NCBI GenBank assembly: GCA_032821775.1 | Contig: JAVLRN010000005.1 | Location: 3,844,001 to 3,908,000 of the forward strand | DNA from: Sanguinoderma infundibulare | Taxonomy: Eukaryota > Basidiomycota > Agaricomycetes > Polyporales > Polyporaceae | Reading direction: 5' to 3' | Length of the DNA: 64,000 bases | Part shown: one piece after another, positions 10,436-20,909 of the stretch | How positions within the stretch are numbered: the first letter of the stretch is position 1 | Layout of the letters: the number at the start of each line of letters is the position of its first letter | Notes under the pieces: generated by a model | What the model was told of the DNA's origin: nothing | The model's input: the letters and a program-made list of their open reading frames with translations, nothing else | Databases searched by the model: none | Translations under genes and position numbers: made by a program

Positions 10436-11157
10436 ATGACGATGAGACTGTTTGTGGACACCTGAGCCACGGTGAGTCGATTGCAAGTCGATTGCAGCCC
10501 ACTCGACCCTCGAGCGCTGGGACTGATCTGTTCTCGGCAGTTTGCGGGCACCGCTTTGGACGTTCGACACGTCTCTCTCTTCTCCCCACTCCCATCGCCT
10601 GCAACCCGCCAGGATATGCCAGCATGCTGAGACCGTCTACGCAGACGCTGACAAGCAGGACCAGAACGAGCGCATGATGCAGGAGCTCACCACCCTCCAT
10701 GCTTCGCGTACAGTCCCGCGTAGCTCTATTCGGATTCGGTGTAGTGTCGATTGGGGGTGATCCCGGCGAGTATATGCGCAGGTGAGCGGTGCCTATTTGT
10801 AAACTCTGTGGCACGTTAACTTATTTTCGTTCCATCCATATCCCTTAGTTCTCTTCGGGCCCTCCTCAGAGTCGTTATCGGAGGCCGCTGTCGAGCTCCC
10901 CTGAGCCGTGGTTTTCCAAGTCTCCCGGCCCGCTCGCGTGGATGACCGCGATCTTCCGCAGAACGTCTCGGAGTTGTCCGCGTCTGACCCGTTGGACGTG
11001 GCTCTGCGGCTGTCGAGCAGTCGAGCAGCGAGCAGCGAGCAGCGATTGTGAGCTCGCTCGAGCCTCTCTGGCCTCTGGCTCCCGGATGCCCGGGCCCACA
11101 CTCCGTCCCGGCCTTCCGTTGACTTTTCTGGTGCACACCGCTCCCAGGCCACTTCCC
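10436..11157. other. Unassigned, low-complexity in part
   Basis: About 720 bases between relics. A short GAGCAGC repeat lies at 11020-11043. No gene is recognised. Confidence 0.35.
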
Positions 11158-11240
11158 CCGCCCATTTTTCGAAGATTGCTCTCCGACTCTCCGGCTTTGT
11201 CGAGGAAGCAGGCAGCTCCCCTGGCAATGGTGGCCATCCG
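11158..11240 (-). pseudogene. CDC48/p97 AAA ATPase relic, D1 middle part
   Basis: The minus strand reads GAACFLDKAGESESNLRKM. This contains AGESESNLRK, a signature of the D1 AAA domain of CDC48 (p97), just after the Walker A helix. The residues normally between the Phe run and AGESE are missing. Beyond NLRK the match fades. The piece lies head to head with a second CDC48 piece at 11358-11475. Confidence 0.6.
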
Positions 11241-11357
11241 TTCGAGGTCTGGGCGATTGCCATCGTCTACGATGGTTCGTGGATGATGTCGTCCGGATTA
11301 GCTTGATTCTGACCATTCTTTTTTTGCAGAGAGTTGTTCCGTACACAGGCGAGTAGG

Positions 11358-11475
11358 CGGATGTCCACAAGGTCGGCTACGACGACATTGGTTGATGCAA
11401 GTCCGGCGACCTTGTACACATCGCTCGCTCCCCGTGTTAGGCCCCCACGGGGTATCCTCATGTACGGTCCTGCTC
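11358..11475 (+). pseudogene. CDC48/p97 AAA ATPase relic, start of D1
   Basis: The plus strand encodes ADVHKVGYDDIG, then a TGA, then CK, and in another frame RPPRGILMYGP. In CDC48 these are the VGYDDIGG entry to D1 and the PPRG-IL-GP segment leading into Walker A. The sequence between them is deleted and the Walker A lysine region is gone. It cannot encode a working ATPase. Confidence 0.6.
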
Positions 11476-11966
11476 TGACGTGATCCCTCTCCTCCATATC
11501 AGCATGCGGCACACAATGGCGAGACGTCTTGATGCCGGTCTTGATCTGGGGTGCGTTAGGCAGAGGCTTTGGCTCATTGGTGCGTTCTGTCGTTTGATGG
11601 TGTCACGCGCAGAGCTGAAGGATCGCGATTGGGGCGCACAGCTCAACCAGTTTACGCACGAAATCTTCCCCGCCCTACGTGATGCGCGGCAAGGCCGATT
11701 TGCCGTCGGTTTCATCTAAAGAACGTGTGAGTACCGCAGCATACCACATATCCACCGCCTCAGGCCTCGCCTGCCTTCCTGTCGCAGCGCCGCAGCGTCT
11801 TCCTACAGTTTTCTCGCGAATATTTCCACCGCCTCTGCCCTCATACTTAAAGAGCCGGGGTCCACCTCATTTACTCCACTGCATATTGAGTTTCGCCTCT
11901 CCCTCTGCCTGCGCCACCGCCGCGGTGCTCTCCTCTGTTTTCTTCGACATAGCCAGTCTTCTGAAC

Positions 11967-12605
11967 ATGAACGAACCGACAAGCCTCGTACCTGCTGCAT
12001 TCCTCAACACGAAAGTCTTGGAGATGGTCAGCACTGAAGTGAACTGTGGTGTCATCGGTGCGTGGCGCAGTGTGGCGTGCTGTACGTGTGCTTACACTGC
12101 GACTGCCAGAATATTTTGTCGACGTGCTCATCGCTGCGGTCGCGCGCGTCATAATCGCGTGGCGGTATACGGCAGCGTTCCAGCTGAAGACCCTCGTCCT
12201 CATGCGCTGCGTCACCGACTACATCACCCGCGGCCTTCTCGACGCGCACACCATTCTAATGGCTATCGTCTATCTCTCGGATATGCGACTGGATACTTAG
12301 GACACGGGGGATTTTGTCTGCGAACGGCTCGCGATGGGAGCGCTCATGCTCGCCCATAAGGTGCGTCGCGCTTGCCACCTCCCGGCATCCACGGCCTTGA
12401 CTTAATTATAGCGTCCGGGCGTGTGCAGAGCATCAACGAACCTTCGTACCCGGCGGACGTGTGGGTCCAGCTCTCGCAGATCGCGTTCGGCCAGCACCTG
12501 ACGAAAAAGGATCCAAGGCGCGCAAGGGACACGGGCGTGCAATTTTCGACCGGCAAAAGGTTGGATGTCCGTCGACGCGAGGGACATGCAGTACCTTCGC
12601 CGTCA
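11967..12605 (+). pseudogene. Pcl-like cyclin, decayed
   Basis: Four blocks fit a fungal Pcl-type cyclin (partner of Pho85-like kinases). The first reads SLVPAAFLNTKVLEMVSTEV. A GTGCGT donor then joins to EYFVDVLIAAVARVI. The cyclin-box part follows (HTILMAIVYLSDMRLDT, then DFVCERLAMGALMLAHK), and after another intron SINEPSYPADVWVQLSQIAF. An in-frame TAG lies between MRLDT and DTGDF at about 12298 with no usable intron to remove it. The end near SVDARDMQYL is in a shifted frame. Splice sites are still recognisable, so decay is moderate. Assignment to Pcl-like cyclins rests on pattern memory only. Confidence 0.55.
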
Positions 12606-13386
12606 CCTCTGTCGTTGCTGATTCCACCCCTACCCCCGCCGTCCTGCACGCGAAGACCGCCGCGCGCAGCGTCCCGTTTCCCGCACGGGCTGCGACAGCA
12701 AACGACACCGCCGCGGACGACACGCCCCGTGCGCGCATCTCGCTCGTCACACCGAAGCCGAACGCACACGGCGTCCCGCAGGATAAGCCGTCCGCGCCAC
12801 AGGAACCCTCAACACGCCCAATGGTCCGCGCGGACGGCGCCCGTGCGGTTTCGGCACCGCGTTTCGACTCTGCGAAGACGGCGCGGAAGAAGTCTGGTGA
12901 GCCTCTCGATCTGTCTGTCGTGACTGGCATGCCGTCGACACAGAGCGAGGCGAGCATGCAGATGAAGTCGGTCCACTTCTACGCCCGCTTGGAGCACGTC
13001 AAGCTCTTCGTGGCCGAACAGAAGCCCCTGACCATCTCTCGCGAGGGCTCCCCGACAGACACGAGCGGCAGGGAAAGCGACTTGCCCAGTCTCATCTTTG
13101 GCCCGAAGAACGTTGCGGAGCAAGAGAAGATGCTCACCATGACCGTCACCAATATGCCCGCCGCGCCACGTGCGGACGCCGACGTCGCCCTCGAGGGGCT
13201 TGCTCTTTCCAAAGACGGTCTTTCCCCAACGGCCGCGTGCGCGTGCGCAACATCGCCTTCGAAAAGTGGCTCGCCGGCCGCCTCACGGTCGACTACTGGC
13301 AGACGACGAGCGATGTCAGGGCAAAGTATCTCGACTCGATACCTGGCGGCGTCTTCGATCGGTTCACGTTCACCATCCGCCCGTAG
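12606..13386 (+). pseudogene. CBM21-type protein (phosphatase-1 regulatory subunit family), frameshifted and truncated
   Basis: A Pro/Ala/Lys-rich leader is followed by SVHFYARLEHVKLFVAEQKP, the start of a CBM21 carbohydrate-binding module like that of Gac1/Pig-type regulators, which target protein phosphatase 1 to glycogen synthase. The core RVRVRNIAFEKWLAGRLTVD and PGGVFDRFTFTI is in a different frame from the leader. The shift falls in a CCCC run near 13230, where one more C would restore the frame. A TAG at 13384 then cuts the domain before its last strands. The shift could be an assembly error, but the early end could not. It follows the cyclin relic directly in the same strand. Confidence 0.6.
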
Positions 13387-13389
13387 CCC

Positions 13390-13550
13390 TCGTTTTCGCC
13401 TTCCCCTTTGCCTTCACCTGTGCCTTTGCCTTTGCCTGCACCTTCGCCTTCACCTCTGTCTTCGCCTTCTTCGTGACCGGTTTTCTCCCAGCGGGCTTCT
13501 TCGGAGTTTTCGCCACCTTCGCCCGCGGCGGTGGCAGCAAGCCGTGAGGA
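13390..13550. repeat. Hexanucleotide-like Lys/Ala-coding repeat
   Basis: The plus strand repeats GCCTTC/GCCTTT units. On the minus strand they read as alternating Lys-Ala (KAKVQAKAKAQVKAKGKAK) next to KVAKTPKKPAGRKP, resembling a histone H1-like tail. No complete gene surrounds it, so I annotate it as a simple repeat with coding-like bias. Confidence 0.5.
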
Positions 13551-13799
13551 CTTGCTCCTCGTCCATGCTGCGGCCCAGGCTGCCGCTCATCCTCCGCTAC
13601 GGCGGCGATGGCCGGCGGGGCCACCAACGGCGAGGCCGGAGTAAGTGTCGTTTGCGGGTCGGGACTGACTTGTGTACAGTGGAGTATTTGATACCGATGG
13701 ACTTGTCGAGCGGATGAGTTGACGGCTCCCATACGGTTGTGTGCGCGGTAGTCCTAGAAACTTGCCCTGTGTTAGTACCCCTATGAGCTTCCCTGTATG

Positions 13800-14108
13800 T
13801 AGTTCGCCTTTGCGTGTGCGTAGTTCGCCTTTGCGTGTACGTAGTTCGCCTTACCCTGTACCTAATTCGCCTTCCTGTACATAGTGAGGTACCTAGTTCG
13901 CAGTCCGGTGCTCCTACTGAGCTTCCCGTGTACCTAGTTCGCCTTACCCTGTACCTAGTCCGCCTTCCCCTGTACCTAATTCGCCTTCCTGTACATAGTG
14001 AGGTACCTAGTCCGCCTTCCTGTGCTCCTACTGAGCTTCCCGTGTACCTAGTTCGCCTTACCCTGTACCTAGTCCGCCTTCCCCTGTACTCAGTCCGCCT
14101 TCCTGTGC
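13800..14108. repeat. Minisatellite, short unit nested in a 114-bp unit
   Basis: The core GTACCTAGTTCGCCTT (with C/T variants) recurs about every 19-20 bases. A larger unit starting GCTTCCCGTGTACC begins at 13921 and again at 14035, a period of 114 bases. Both scales are visible by eye. It ends about 450 bases before the first in-frame ATG of the next gene, within its probable promoter or 5' region. Open frames across it are products of the repeat. Confidence 0.85.
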
Positions 14109-14552
14109 AGTGACAGAGTCAAGGGCTTGTCGCGGTCACTTTCTGTGTGCCAAGCGACGCGAGATCGCGATCTGCCCGGACACGACATGTCACGGCACGC
14201 GCGCGTGTGACACGCCCCGATCGAGCCCCGCGCGCGGCAAAGCTCAGACTCGAAGCTAACGTCGACCATGGCACGACCAGCCCACCGCCGCCCTCGCCGT
14301 CTCCACCACTTCCAACCCGATCGCCAACCCCATGCGCACACAGTCGCACACTCGAGCTTGGGCCCTCGTCTCGTCCTGCCGCTCGTCCTCGTTGGTCTCT
14401 GAGTTGCTGTCCCTCGCACCGAATCATGCCTTGGTAACTCGCTCAAGACGACCATCGTGAGTTCCAAGTCCCCAGCTTCTGAATCCCTCTCCCCATCGCT
14501 TTCCCACAAGCGCTCGTTACTGCCAGCGAGCAAGCTACCGCGGTTACAAAGC

Positions 14553-16739
14553 ATGCTCATTGTGTTCCCTGTCCCTCCAGCGACCGCACCATACAACGCC
14601 ATTATAATGCGTACGTGCAGGGCACGCCCCGACGACCAGGCTCCTTCCAGCTCGCGCCCTTCTGTTCTCCCAACTTCTTCTACCCATTCATCCTTTCAAC
14701 CGTGGCGAACTCCGCCACACCTATGCAACATCGCGAAGCTCTCCCGGCCTGGTCCCTCTTACCTCGACACTCCAGCCCAACTGGATTTACGCGCCAAATC
14801 CACCCCGCCTTGCGATCAACATCGTCCACCCCACCCGGTCTATCCATCGCCCCCGTTGACCGACGGCGGTCTTGCATCGACAGTTCCCCTTCCTGACGTC
14901 TCTGGAGAATACCCACACAAGCAAGAGTGCTCGCATTTTCGAGAACAAGTCGTCCATGAGAACATGTCACACGATGGCGCCCGACACATGGCGCCGTTAT
15001 CCCCGCCGCCCACCGTACTTGTCCGTACATCGGAGCTGCCGGATGCAGGTCAGGTTCACGATCAAGAGCATGGGGTGGAGAGCTGGAGGTATAGAGAAGA
15101 TCTGCAGGACGGGAGTCCAGGCGCGCCACTGTTCCCGCCGGTACGTGATGATTCTGGATACGAAGAGTTTGGGTCGCAGGGAGGATGCGAGGATGACCGC
15201 AAGCTCGCCGGCTCTCAAGGTGGCTACACCTTGATCGAGCCGACCTCGGTATGGGTTCCTCATTCGCCGTTGAATATGGACGAGGGTCTGTCGATGGAGA
15301 TGCCGTCCTTGGATGGCTTCCTGCCTGGCCTTCATGGTGGCGGTCGAAGTAGCGGGCATTCCGACGCTCTCATCTCTCCGATTAGCCCCACGGATTCGGT
15401 TTCCGGCTCTGCTATGGACTGGACGTACAGCCCCAGCCATACGTTGGTCGACGTACTTTCCCCTCCGTCCTCTCCGAAGCCTATCGGGCTTTCTCTTGAG
15501 CTGCCCGGACTCGACTCGTCGCTTGGCTTTCCTCTCCATCATGCGCTACCCGTACAACAGCCCTCTCCACTGTCGCCTGTCGAGATTCCTTTCGGCCAAC
15601 GCGTTCCCCATTGGTTCCACGGCCAACCGTCCTTTGGTGAGCCATCGGCCTCGAACCCGTCCGCACCTCTTCCGGAGGACCACGATCCTTTCTTCCCCTT
15701 CTCCCACTCGTCCCTCCTGCGTCCCCAGTCTGCGGATCTCGACTCTGAATACTCCGACACTGTGATGCCTTCCGAGGACGGTGACATTGCAGAGTTGCCA
15801 CCACCATCTCCTCGCAGACGACCTCTCAACGACCTTCACGACCCCACACTCCCCCATGGGGACGTATGCCTTACGCCCGTGCCGCGATCTCCCCATATGA
15901 ACATTCTTGACATGGACGATACGGCAGAGCCTCCGGCTTCTCCGCACTCCCCACATACCCTTCTCCCCGAGTTCGACGACGAGGATCATTCCATGTTTCC
16001 GGAACCCCCTATGGAGACGATCTCGCCCTCGCTTCTTGGCGGTGCGCCGGAGCCTCAGGCCGGTCTCGGTTTGTTCCTGCAGTCGGATCCGCCACTTGCG
16101 CGCTCCCCATCGCCCGACGAGGATGACTTTGGGTTCCTTGACATCCAAATGGATCCGGAATCGGCCAACGTCGAGGTCGACGAATTCCTCGCCCTCCGCA
16201 CTCTTCGCAAGAACGCTCTGGCCGAGGAACGTGCGGCACGCATGGCCGAGGCTGAGCTGGGCGAGCGGATTACCGCGGTCGCGAGCTCACTGCTGCCTCC
16301 AGCGCACTCCGACCCGGATGCGATGGACACGGACCCAGTCGTACTCGATGCTACCGAGAAGCGCCTTCGCAAGCGCGAGCTGCACTCCCTCATGGACATG
16401 CGCGCTGAGGCGCATCGTACGCGCAAGCTGCAGAAACAACGGTCCAAGGAGATCGGGGCCCTGCTCGACTTCAAGATGCACGCCCCGATGTCGCCTATGG
16501 AGGGTCTGCCGCCGCTCGTTGGTGGAGGCAAGGGGTGGACGAAGACGATCGCGCACCTTGTCGCGCACATGGTCCTGCGACGCCGCGATCGGAGTCGCCC
16601 GCTGGAGAACAAGGCCCCTACACCCGTGTCTCCCGTGCCGAGACCGACGACGGGCCTGCGCCGCTGTGTCTCTGCCGAAGATGTCCTGCTGATGTCCTCG
16701 GGTTCGGAAGAGGACGAAGACTATGACATGGAGCTGTGA
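14553..16739 (+). CDS. Large disordered protein, about 728 aa, family unknown
   Basis: A single open frame runs to the TGA at 16739. No in-frame ATG lies upstream in the open stretch that begins near 14457, so the first usable ATG is 14553; a spliced upstream start is possible. The N-terminal two thirds are Pro/Ser-rich and disordered. The C-terminal part is more ordered: FGFLDIQMDPESANVEVDEF, then a charged helix rich in Glu/Arg (LRKNALAEERAARMAEAEL), then GGGKGWTKTIAHLVAHMVLR, and an acidic end (SGSEEDEDYDMEL). This pattern suggests a nuclear or scaffold protein but I cannot name it. A partial inverted copy lies at 5975-7163. Confidence 0.75.
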   Translation: MLIVFPVPPATAPYNAIIMRTCRARPDDQAPSSSRPSVLPTSSTHSSFQPWRTPPHLCNIAKLSRPGPSYLDTPAQLDLRAKSTPPCDQHRPPHPVYPSPPLTDGGLASTVPLPDVSGEYPHKQECSHFREQVVHENMSHDGARHMAPLSPPPTVLVRTSELPDAGQVHDQEHGVESWRYREDLQDGSPGAPLFPPVRDDSGYEEFGSQGGCEDDRKLAGSQGGYTLIEPTSVWVPHSPLNMDEGLSMEMPSLDGFLPGLHGGGRSSGHSDALISPISPTDSVSGSAMDWTYSPSHTLVDVLSPPSSPKPIGLSLELPGLDSSLGFPLHHALPVQQPSPLSPVEIPFGQRVPHWFHGQPSFGEPSASNPSAPLPEDHDPFFPFSHSSLLRPQSADLDSEYSDTVMPSEDGDIAELPPPSPRRRPLNDLHDPTLPHGDVCLTPVPRSPHMNILDMDDTAEPPASPHSPHTLLPEFDDEDHSMFPEPPMETISPSLLGGAPEPQAGLGLFLQSDPPLARSPSPDEDDFGFLDIQMDPESANVEVDEFLALRTLRKNALAEERAARMAEAELGERITAVASSLLPPAHSDPDAMDTDPVVLDATEKRLRKRELHSLMDMRAEAHRTRKLQKQRSKEIGALLDFKMHAPMSPMEGLPPLVGGGKGWTKTIAHLVAHMVLRRRDRSRPLENKAPTPVSPVPRPTTGLRRCVSAEDVLLMSSGSEEDEDYDMEL

Positions 16740-18061
16740 CTTGCCGTTCCTCTGAGCAAAATGGTGCGCCGCGCCTATCACTATCTACTTTAGTTTTCCT
16801 GTCGCTGACCTAATCTCGTGCCTCGTTTTCCCTCTTCGCGCACTGTATCCATAGGCTGGAAGACAACAGTGTACTATACTAAGTCCCCCATGCGATCCCA
16901 CCCCCTTGTGTAGCTATTACGTGTTGTCATAGTCCGTCGATTTCCGCAGCGCATACCCTTGCTTTCATCTATTCCCTTCTCCGCGTCCGTATGTTTTCGC
17001 ACTGTAAGTAAATGCAATGTGGACTTCTGCCCGCCCGTGGGCCCGTGGCCTCGGTTTTGTTTACCTGATCTTCATTGCGTGTTCAGATGATAGTGGTGCT
17101 TGATTGCTGTGGACGTGCGCGTGAACCTGGATCGTTCTAAACGTGGGCCTGTAGCGCATCGATCGCCTTCTCTGTCAACAACGTGGTGAGACCCACAAGT
17201 GCGTGCCGAGGGTTCTGGCGGTGCTTTCGGCGTTGTTGCCCTTCGACGCCGTAGTTCGTCGACAGGCTATCAACAAACCGGGTTTGAGGTTTACAAAGAC
17301 CTGTAATAATCTATATACCTCTGTAGACGTCGTAGTGGTTCGTAGGTGCCTCACGACATTATGCAATTCAACTTCTGGCTCTGCAGCCTTCTGGCAGACA
17401 CGCCGATACCCTACAGTTTATAGCTGAACGTGCTCTAGGGCCCTGTAGGATTTCGCCGGAGCCGGGGGAAATACTGTAGTGGCCTGTCGGATAGGTGCGC
17501 GGGCCATATAGTGCTATGTAGGACCAATGGGAGATATTGTAGCACCATGTAGAACTGATGGGGAGATATTGTAGAGGACTACAATAGTCCCTCAGCGTAT
17601 GGTAGTGTACGGTGAATGGCTGTAGTTGCCGTATAGTGGGCTCCCTGGCAGGTATTGCCCTGGTACTCGCCCACGGCCATGCAACGCACACGAAATTTAA
17701 TAACGGTCAAAGTCATCAATTTTGGCGGGCGGAGCAACAATACATCACGGCATCTATTACGAAAAGAGAGAGCGCGCGATTTGTGGACCGTAGACATCAC
17801 CAGCAAGACAGCGTCAGCGCCACGAGACAAACAGAGACCGAGGCACTTGTGAATCAACAGCCAGAATGAGAACAGGCGAGCAGGACAGAAAGAGCCATCA
17901 AGAGAGTGAGCAGACAGGATGGGCAGGAAGGAGGTCGAGGCGTTCAATGAGATCCTCTGTACTGCTGAAGTAAGGAGGTCGTCGTGGAGGACCTGAACGC
18001 AGCGCGAGGTCAGCGAGATCAGGAAGACTAGCTGGTGTGTGTACTCTACTTCGAATACATC
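16740..18061. other. Intergenic; 17.3-17.65 kb rich in TGTAG motifs
   Basis: No gene is recognised. Between about 17310 and 17640 the words TGTAG/TATAG recur irregularly, and two diverged copies of a roughly 30-base unit ending GGGAGATATTGTAG lie at 17518-17543 and 17549-17573. This resembles subterminal repeats of a transposon or a decayed tandem array. Confidence 0.4.
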
Positions 18062-20738
18062 TCATCCACGTCCTCGCGCAGTGTTCTGAGGGCGCTCGGT
18101 GTCCGCAGCCAGCTTATTCTCTTGCTGCTTCTTCCTGGGCGTAGGGCGGGAACGCTTCGCCTCCGGTTGGGGGGCCGCGGCCCCGGTGTCCGGCTTCTTG
18201 CGCTTGGTACCGCCCGCGCCGCTCCCGATTGCGCCTTCCTCGTCGCCGTTGGTGTTCGCGCTGTCCTCGGCGTTGTTGTTGTTTGCGCCTTCCGAGCCGC
18301 CTTTGTCCGAACCGCTGTTGCCATTCGAACTGTCCTCGCCATTATTGTTCTGGCCGTCCGCACCGCCGCTCTTGGTTGCACCGTCACCGGTGCGGTTGCC
18401 ATCGTCATTGTCCGTGCCATGCGCGTCGTTCGGGGGGCGAGCAGGCTTCTTCTTCAGCACGCGCGCGCGGGTGGCCGCCTCGCGCGCCATGGCGCGCTCG
18501 CTGGTCTTCTTGAAGAGCGCCAGCGCGGTGTTCTCTCGCAGGACCTGGAGCTCGACCGGCTCCGCGCCTCCTGTCCCGAAGACCAGGCTGGTTGTCGAGA
18601 TGGTTGTGTTAGTTGAACTGGACTAGGAATGCGGGAATTTACTTACCATGTCCACCAGGCGAGGAGCTCCTTCGCCCACATCGGCGACTCGAACGCGGCC
18701 TCGAATACACTTCGTGCGAACTCCCTGCCGTGCCAAAATTGACCGTCGGCCGCCGCCCATCCACGCTGGGAGCAGACAAGGTTGCGCATCTAATAAACAG
18801 TTAGTTCGACAACTGTGCGCGTGGGAGGTAGGGGGGACGGAAGAAAGGTCCTTCGGATTGACGGAAAGACGCAACTTCGACCCGTGTCGGCACAGGCCAT
18901 CCAGCCTCTCTTCCGTGCCTCGCCTCGCGAAGTGGTAGGGCAGAAGAAGTGGGGGAGGAAAGAGCGGGTTGGGCGTAGGGTCGGGTGGCATCCATGCGGG
19001 GCGTGTACGGGGTTGGAGGGGTGCCAGGCTGAGACAGAAACGGCTTACCAATAGAAAGACGTAGATTATGCTCCCGAGCGTAACCTTCTCAAGCTGGGCC
19101 TTCTTGGCAATCGACGGTTTACCTCGGCTAGGCGTCTGGTAATACTCCTCAAACGCAGCGCCTTTTCCGCAGAAGAGAAACTGATAACACTGCGGAGGCG
19201 ATAATTAGCACAATAGCTCAAGCGTATGAACATGAGGACACACCCTGACTGCAGGTTTGTTCCGCAAAAAGCCCGCTCTGATGTCCTTCGGGTCACGGTT
19301 CTTCTCGCTGTAACACATCAGGAACCAGTCTTCTGATAGGATGAAGATCTCCTTTTTTTGCGCCGCCGTGCACCACCTATTCGCGGAGAGTCAGTTGAGC
19401 TCAGGCCATGCACACCATGGGCAGTGAGATGCTCGCCCAGGGCTACAGGCGTGAGGACGGGACGGTGGAGCGAGTGCGCGCAGACGACCTCGCGCGGTGC
19501 GTCGCGCGACGCGGCGAGGGAGCATCTCACGATGCGGAACATCGGGCATGCCTCCACGTTGTCCGATGCGCCCCCGCCGTGCAAGCCCGGGGTCTGCGAA
19601 AGCGAGGCGAAGTGCAAGGAGGTATTCGACAGAATCACGCACGCTGTGGGGTTAGCCTGGAAGGCTTCGACCTGCGAGAAAGGGACGAGTTGACGACCGG
19701 TTCCAGTGTTGAAAAAGCCGCGATGGGCCTTGTCCGTGAGCTTGCCGTCGGGGTCCTGGATTCCGAGGATCTTGACGATTGGCTGCTTCAGTCGTGCGAG
19801 ATCGTCGCTTCGTGTCTTCTTCGTAACGGCAAGTATCTACCGGGAGAATGCAGCCGAATAAAATCGCGATGGAAGGGGGAACTTACATAGTTGCTGACGT
19901 GACTGAGGAGGTCCGGGTCTTGGGCGATGACCTGCAAGTGTTTCCCGATGTCGGGCATCCACTTGCAAACTTCGGGCCAGAGGACCTCGCTGATGTTGCC
20001 GTCGTCGAACTCGTCTGAGCACCTGTGAAATGCTTGCGTCAATTAGACAAGAGAGGAATATATGCGGATGTTACTGACTGCGAAAACCACTCCGAGCGGT
20101 CCATGTCCGTCAGCAGTGCGCCGTCGGCGAGGACGCGAGATACGTTGCAGAACTCGGTCATATGGCGGCCGAGAATGCGGGCATCCTGATATATCTTCTC
20201 GATCCCGAGGTACGCCCGGGTGTCCTCACTATATGCGCGCATACAGCCATGTACACAGTAGCTGGCATTAGACGACTCACTTGGCTTTGTGATCCAGCCT
20301 CCGAAGGAGCTGGATGGACGCATCCTCGTCCTGCCCATCCGCCACCCTGCCCTCGGCCTCACCCTCACCCTCATCCTGCCCATCCTCCACCCTGCCCTCA
20401 CCATGTCGCGCAACTTTTGGGGCATTCTCGCCCGCCTCCCCTTCGTCGCTAGAGTCCAGAGGGGGGATAATCATGAAGGGCTTACTGTGACTCGGAGGAG
20501 GCTTCCATGCAGCCTTCGGCCCGCCGTTGGAGGCAGCCGTTTTCTTCGTCGTCGTCGACGCTTTCTTGGGCATGGTGGACGTTTTTGTGATCGCGTTCAG
20601 TTTTTTCTTGGCCGGGGTTGCTGCCGCCTTCTTGGGTGCGGGTTGGGAGTTCGAGGCTGGGTTTTTTGCGGGCCTTGTCGGGTTGGCGCGAGTGGCCGCA
20701 CGGCCCTGCGTCTGCGTGAGGCCGTTCCTGGTGGACAT
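18062..20738 (-). CDS. DUF6698-like hypothetical protein, 626 aa, 8 exons
   Basis: Exons 20738-20281, 20228-20079, 20022-19887, 19836-19643, 19376-19244, 19189-19049, 18789-18647 and 18587-18062 join in phase to 1881 nt. The N-terminus is basic and Ala/Lys/Pro-rich, then acidic. The conserved core runs from ARILGRHMTEFCNVSRVLAD through FNTGTGRQLVPF, EDWFLMCYSEKNRDPKDIRA, YQFLFCGKGAAFEEYY and ELLAWW. This order matches my memory of DUF6698, an expanded agaricomycete family of unknown role. The C-terminus is Asn/Asp/Gly-rich and ends with a basic patch (TKRKKPD...EAKRSRPTPRKK) that could be a nuclear signal. The 266-nt intron 4 is unusually long. The family name is moderately certain, the gene structure strongly so. 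Confidence 0.8.
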
Positions 20739-20909
20739 GTTGGACAGGGTTGCGAGATCGAGGATGTAAGAGGTCAAGAAGCGACTCTGAGATTGGTGGG
20801 GAGCGCGAGGGTCGTTTTATGGGGAAGTCGAGGGCGCATGTCATTGGGGAGAGAGAGAATCAGGTGCTTCCGCGTGTATGGGGATAGCCTGGTCATGTGA
20901 CCGTGTCCA

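Noticed and set aside
12461..13717. One 418-codon gene from cyclin through CBM21
   Set aside because: The apparent start is GTG, the cyclin part is in other frames, and the CBM21 core is shifted; it is better read as two decayed genes.
13370..13732. Minus-strand 120-aa Lys/Ala-rich protein
   Set aside because: The composition comes from a GCCTTC repeat on the other strand and there are no partner exons or start context.
13814..14113. 99-codon open frame
   Set aside because: It is the translation of the minisatellite (repeated VRLTLYLVRLP-type units) and has no independent coding signal.
14457..14552. GTG as start of the 14.5-kb gene
   Set aside because: A nuclear fungal gene should start at ATG; the first in-frame ATG is at 14553.
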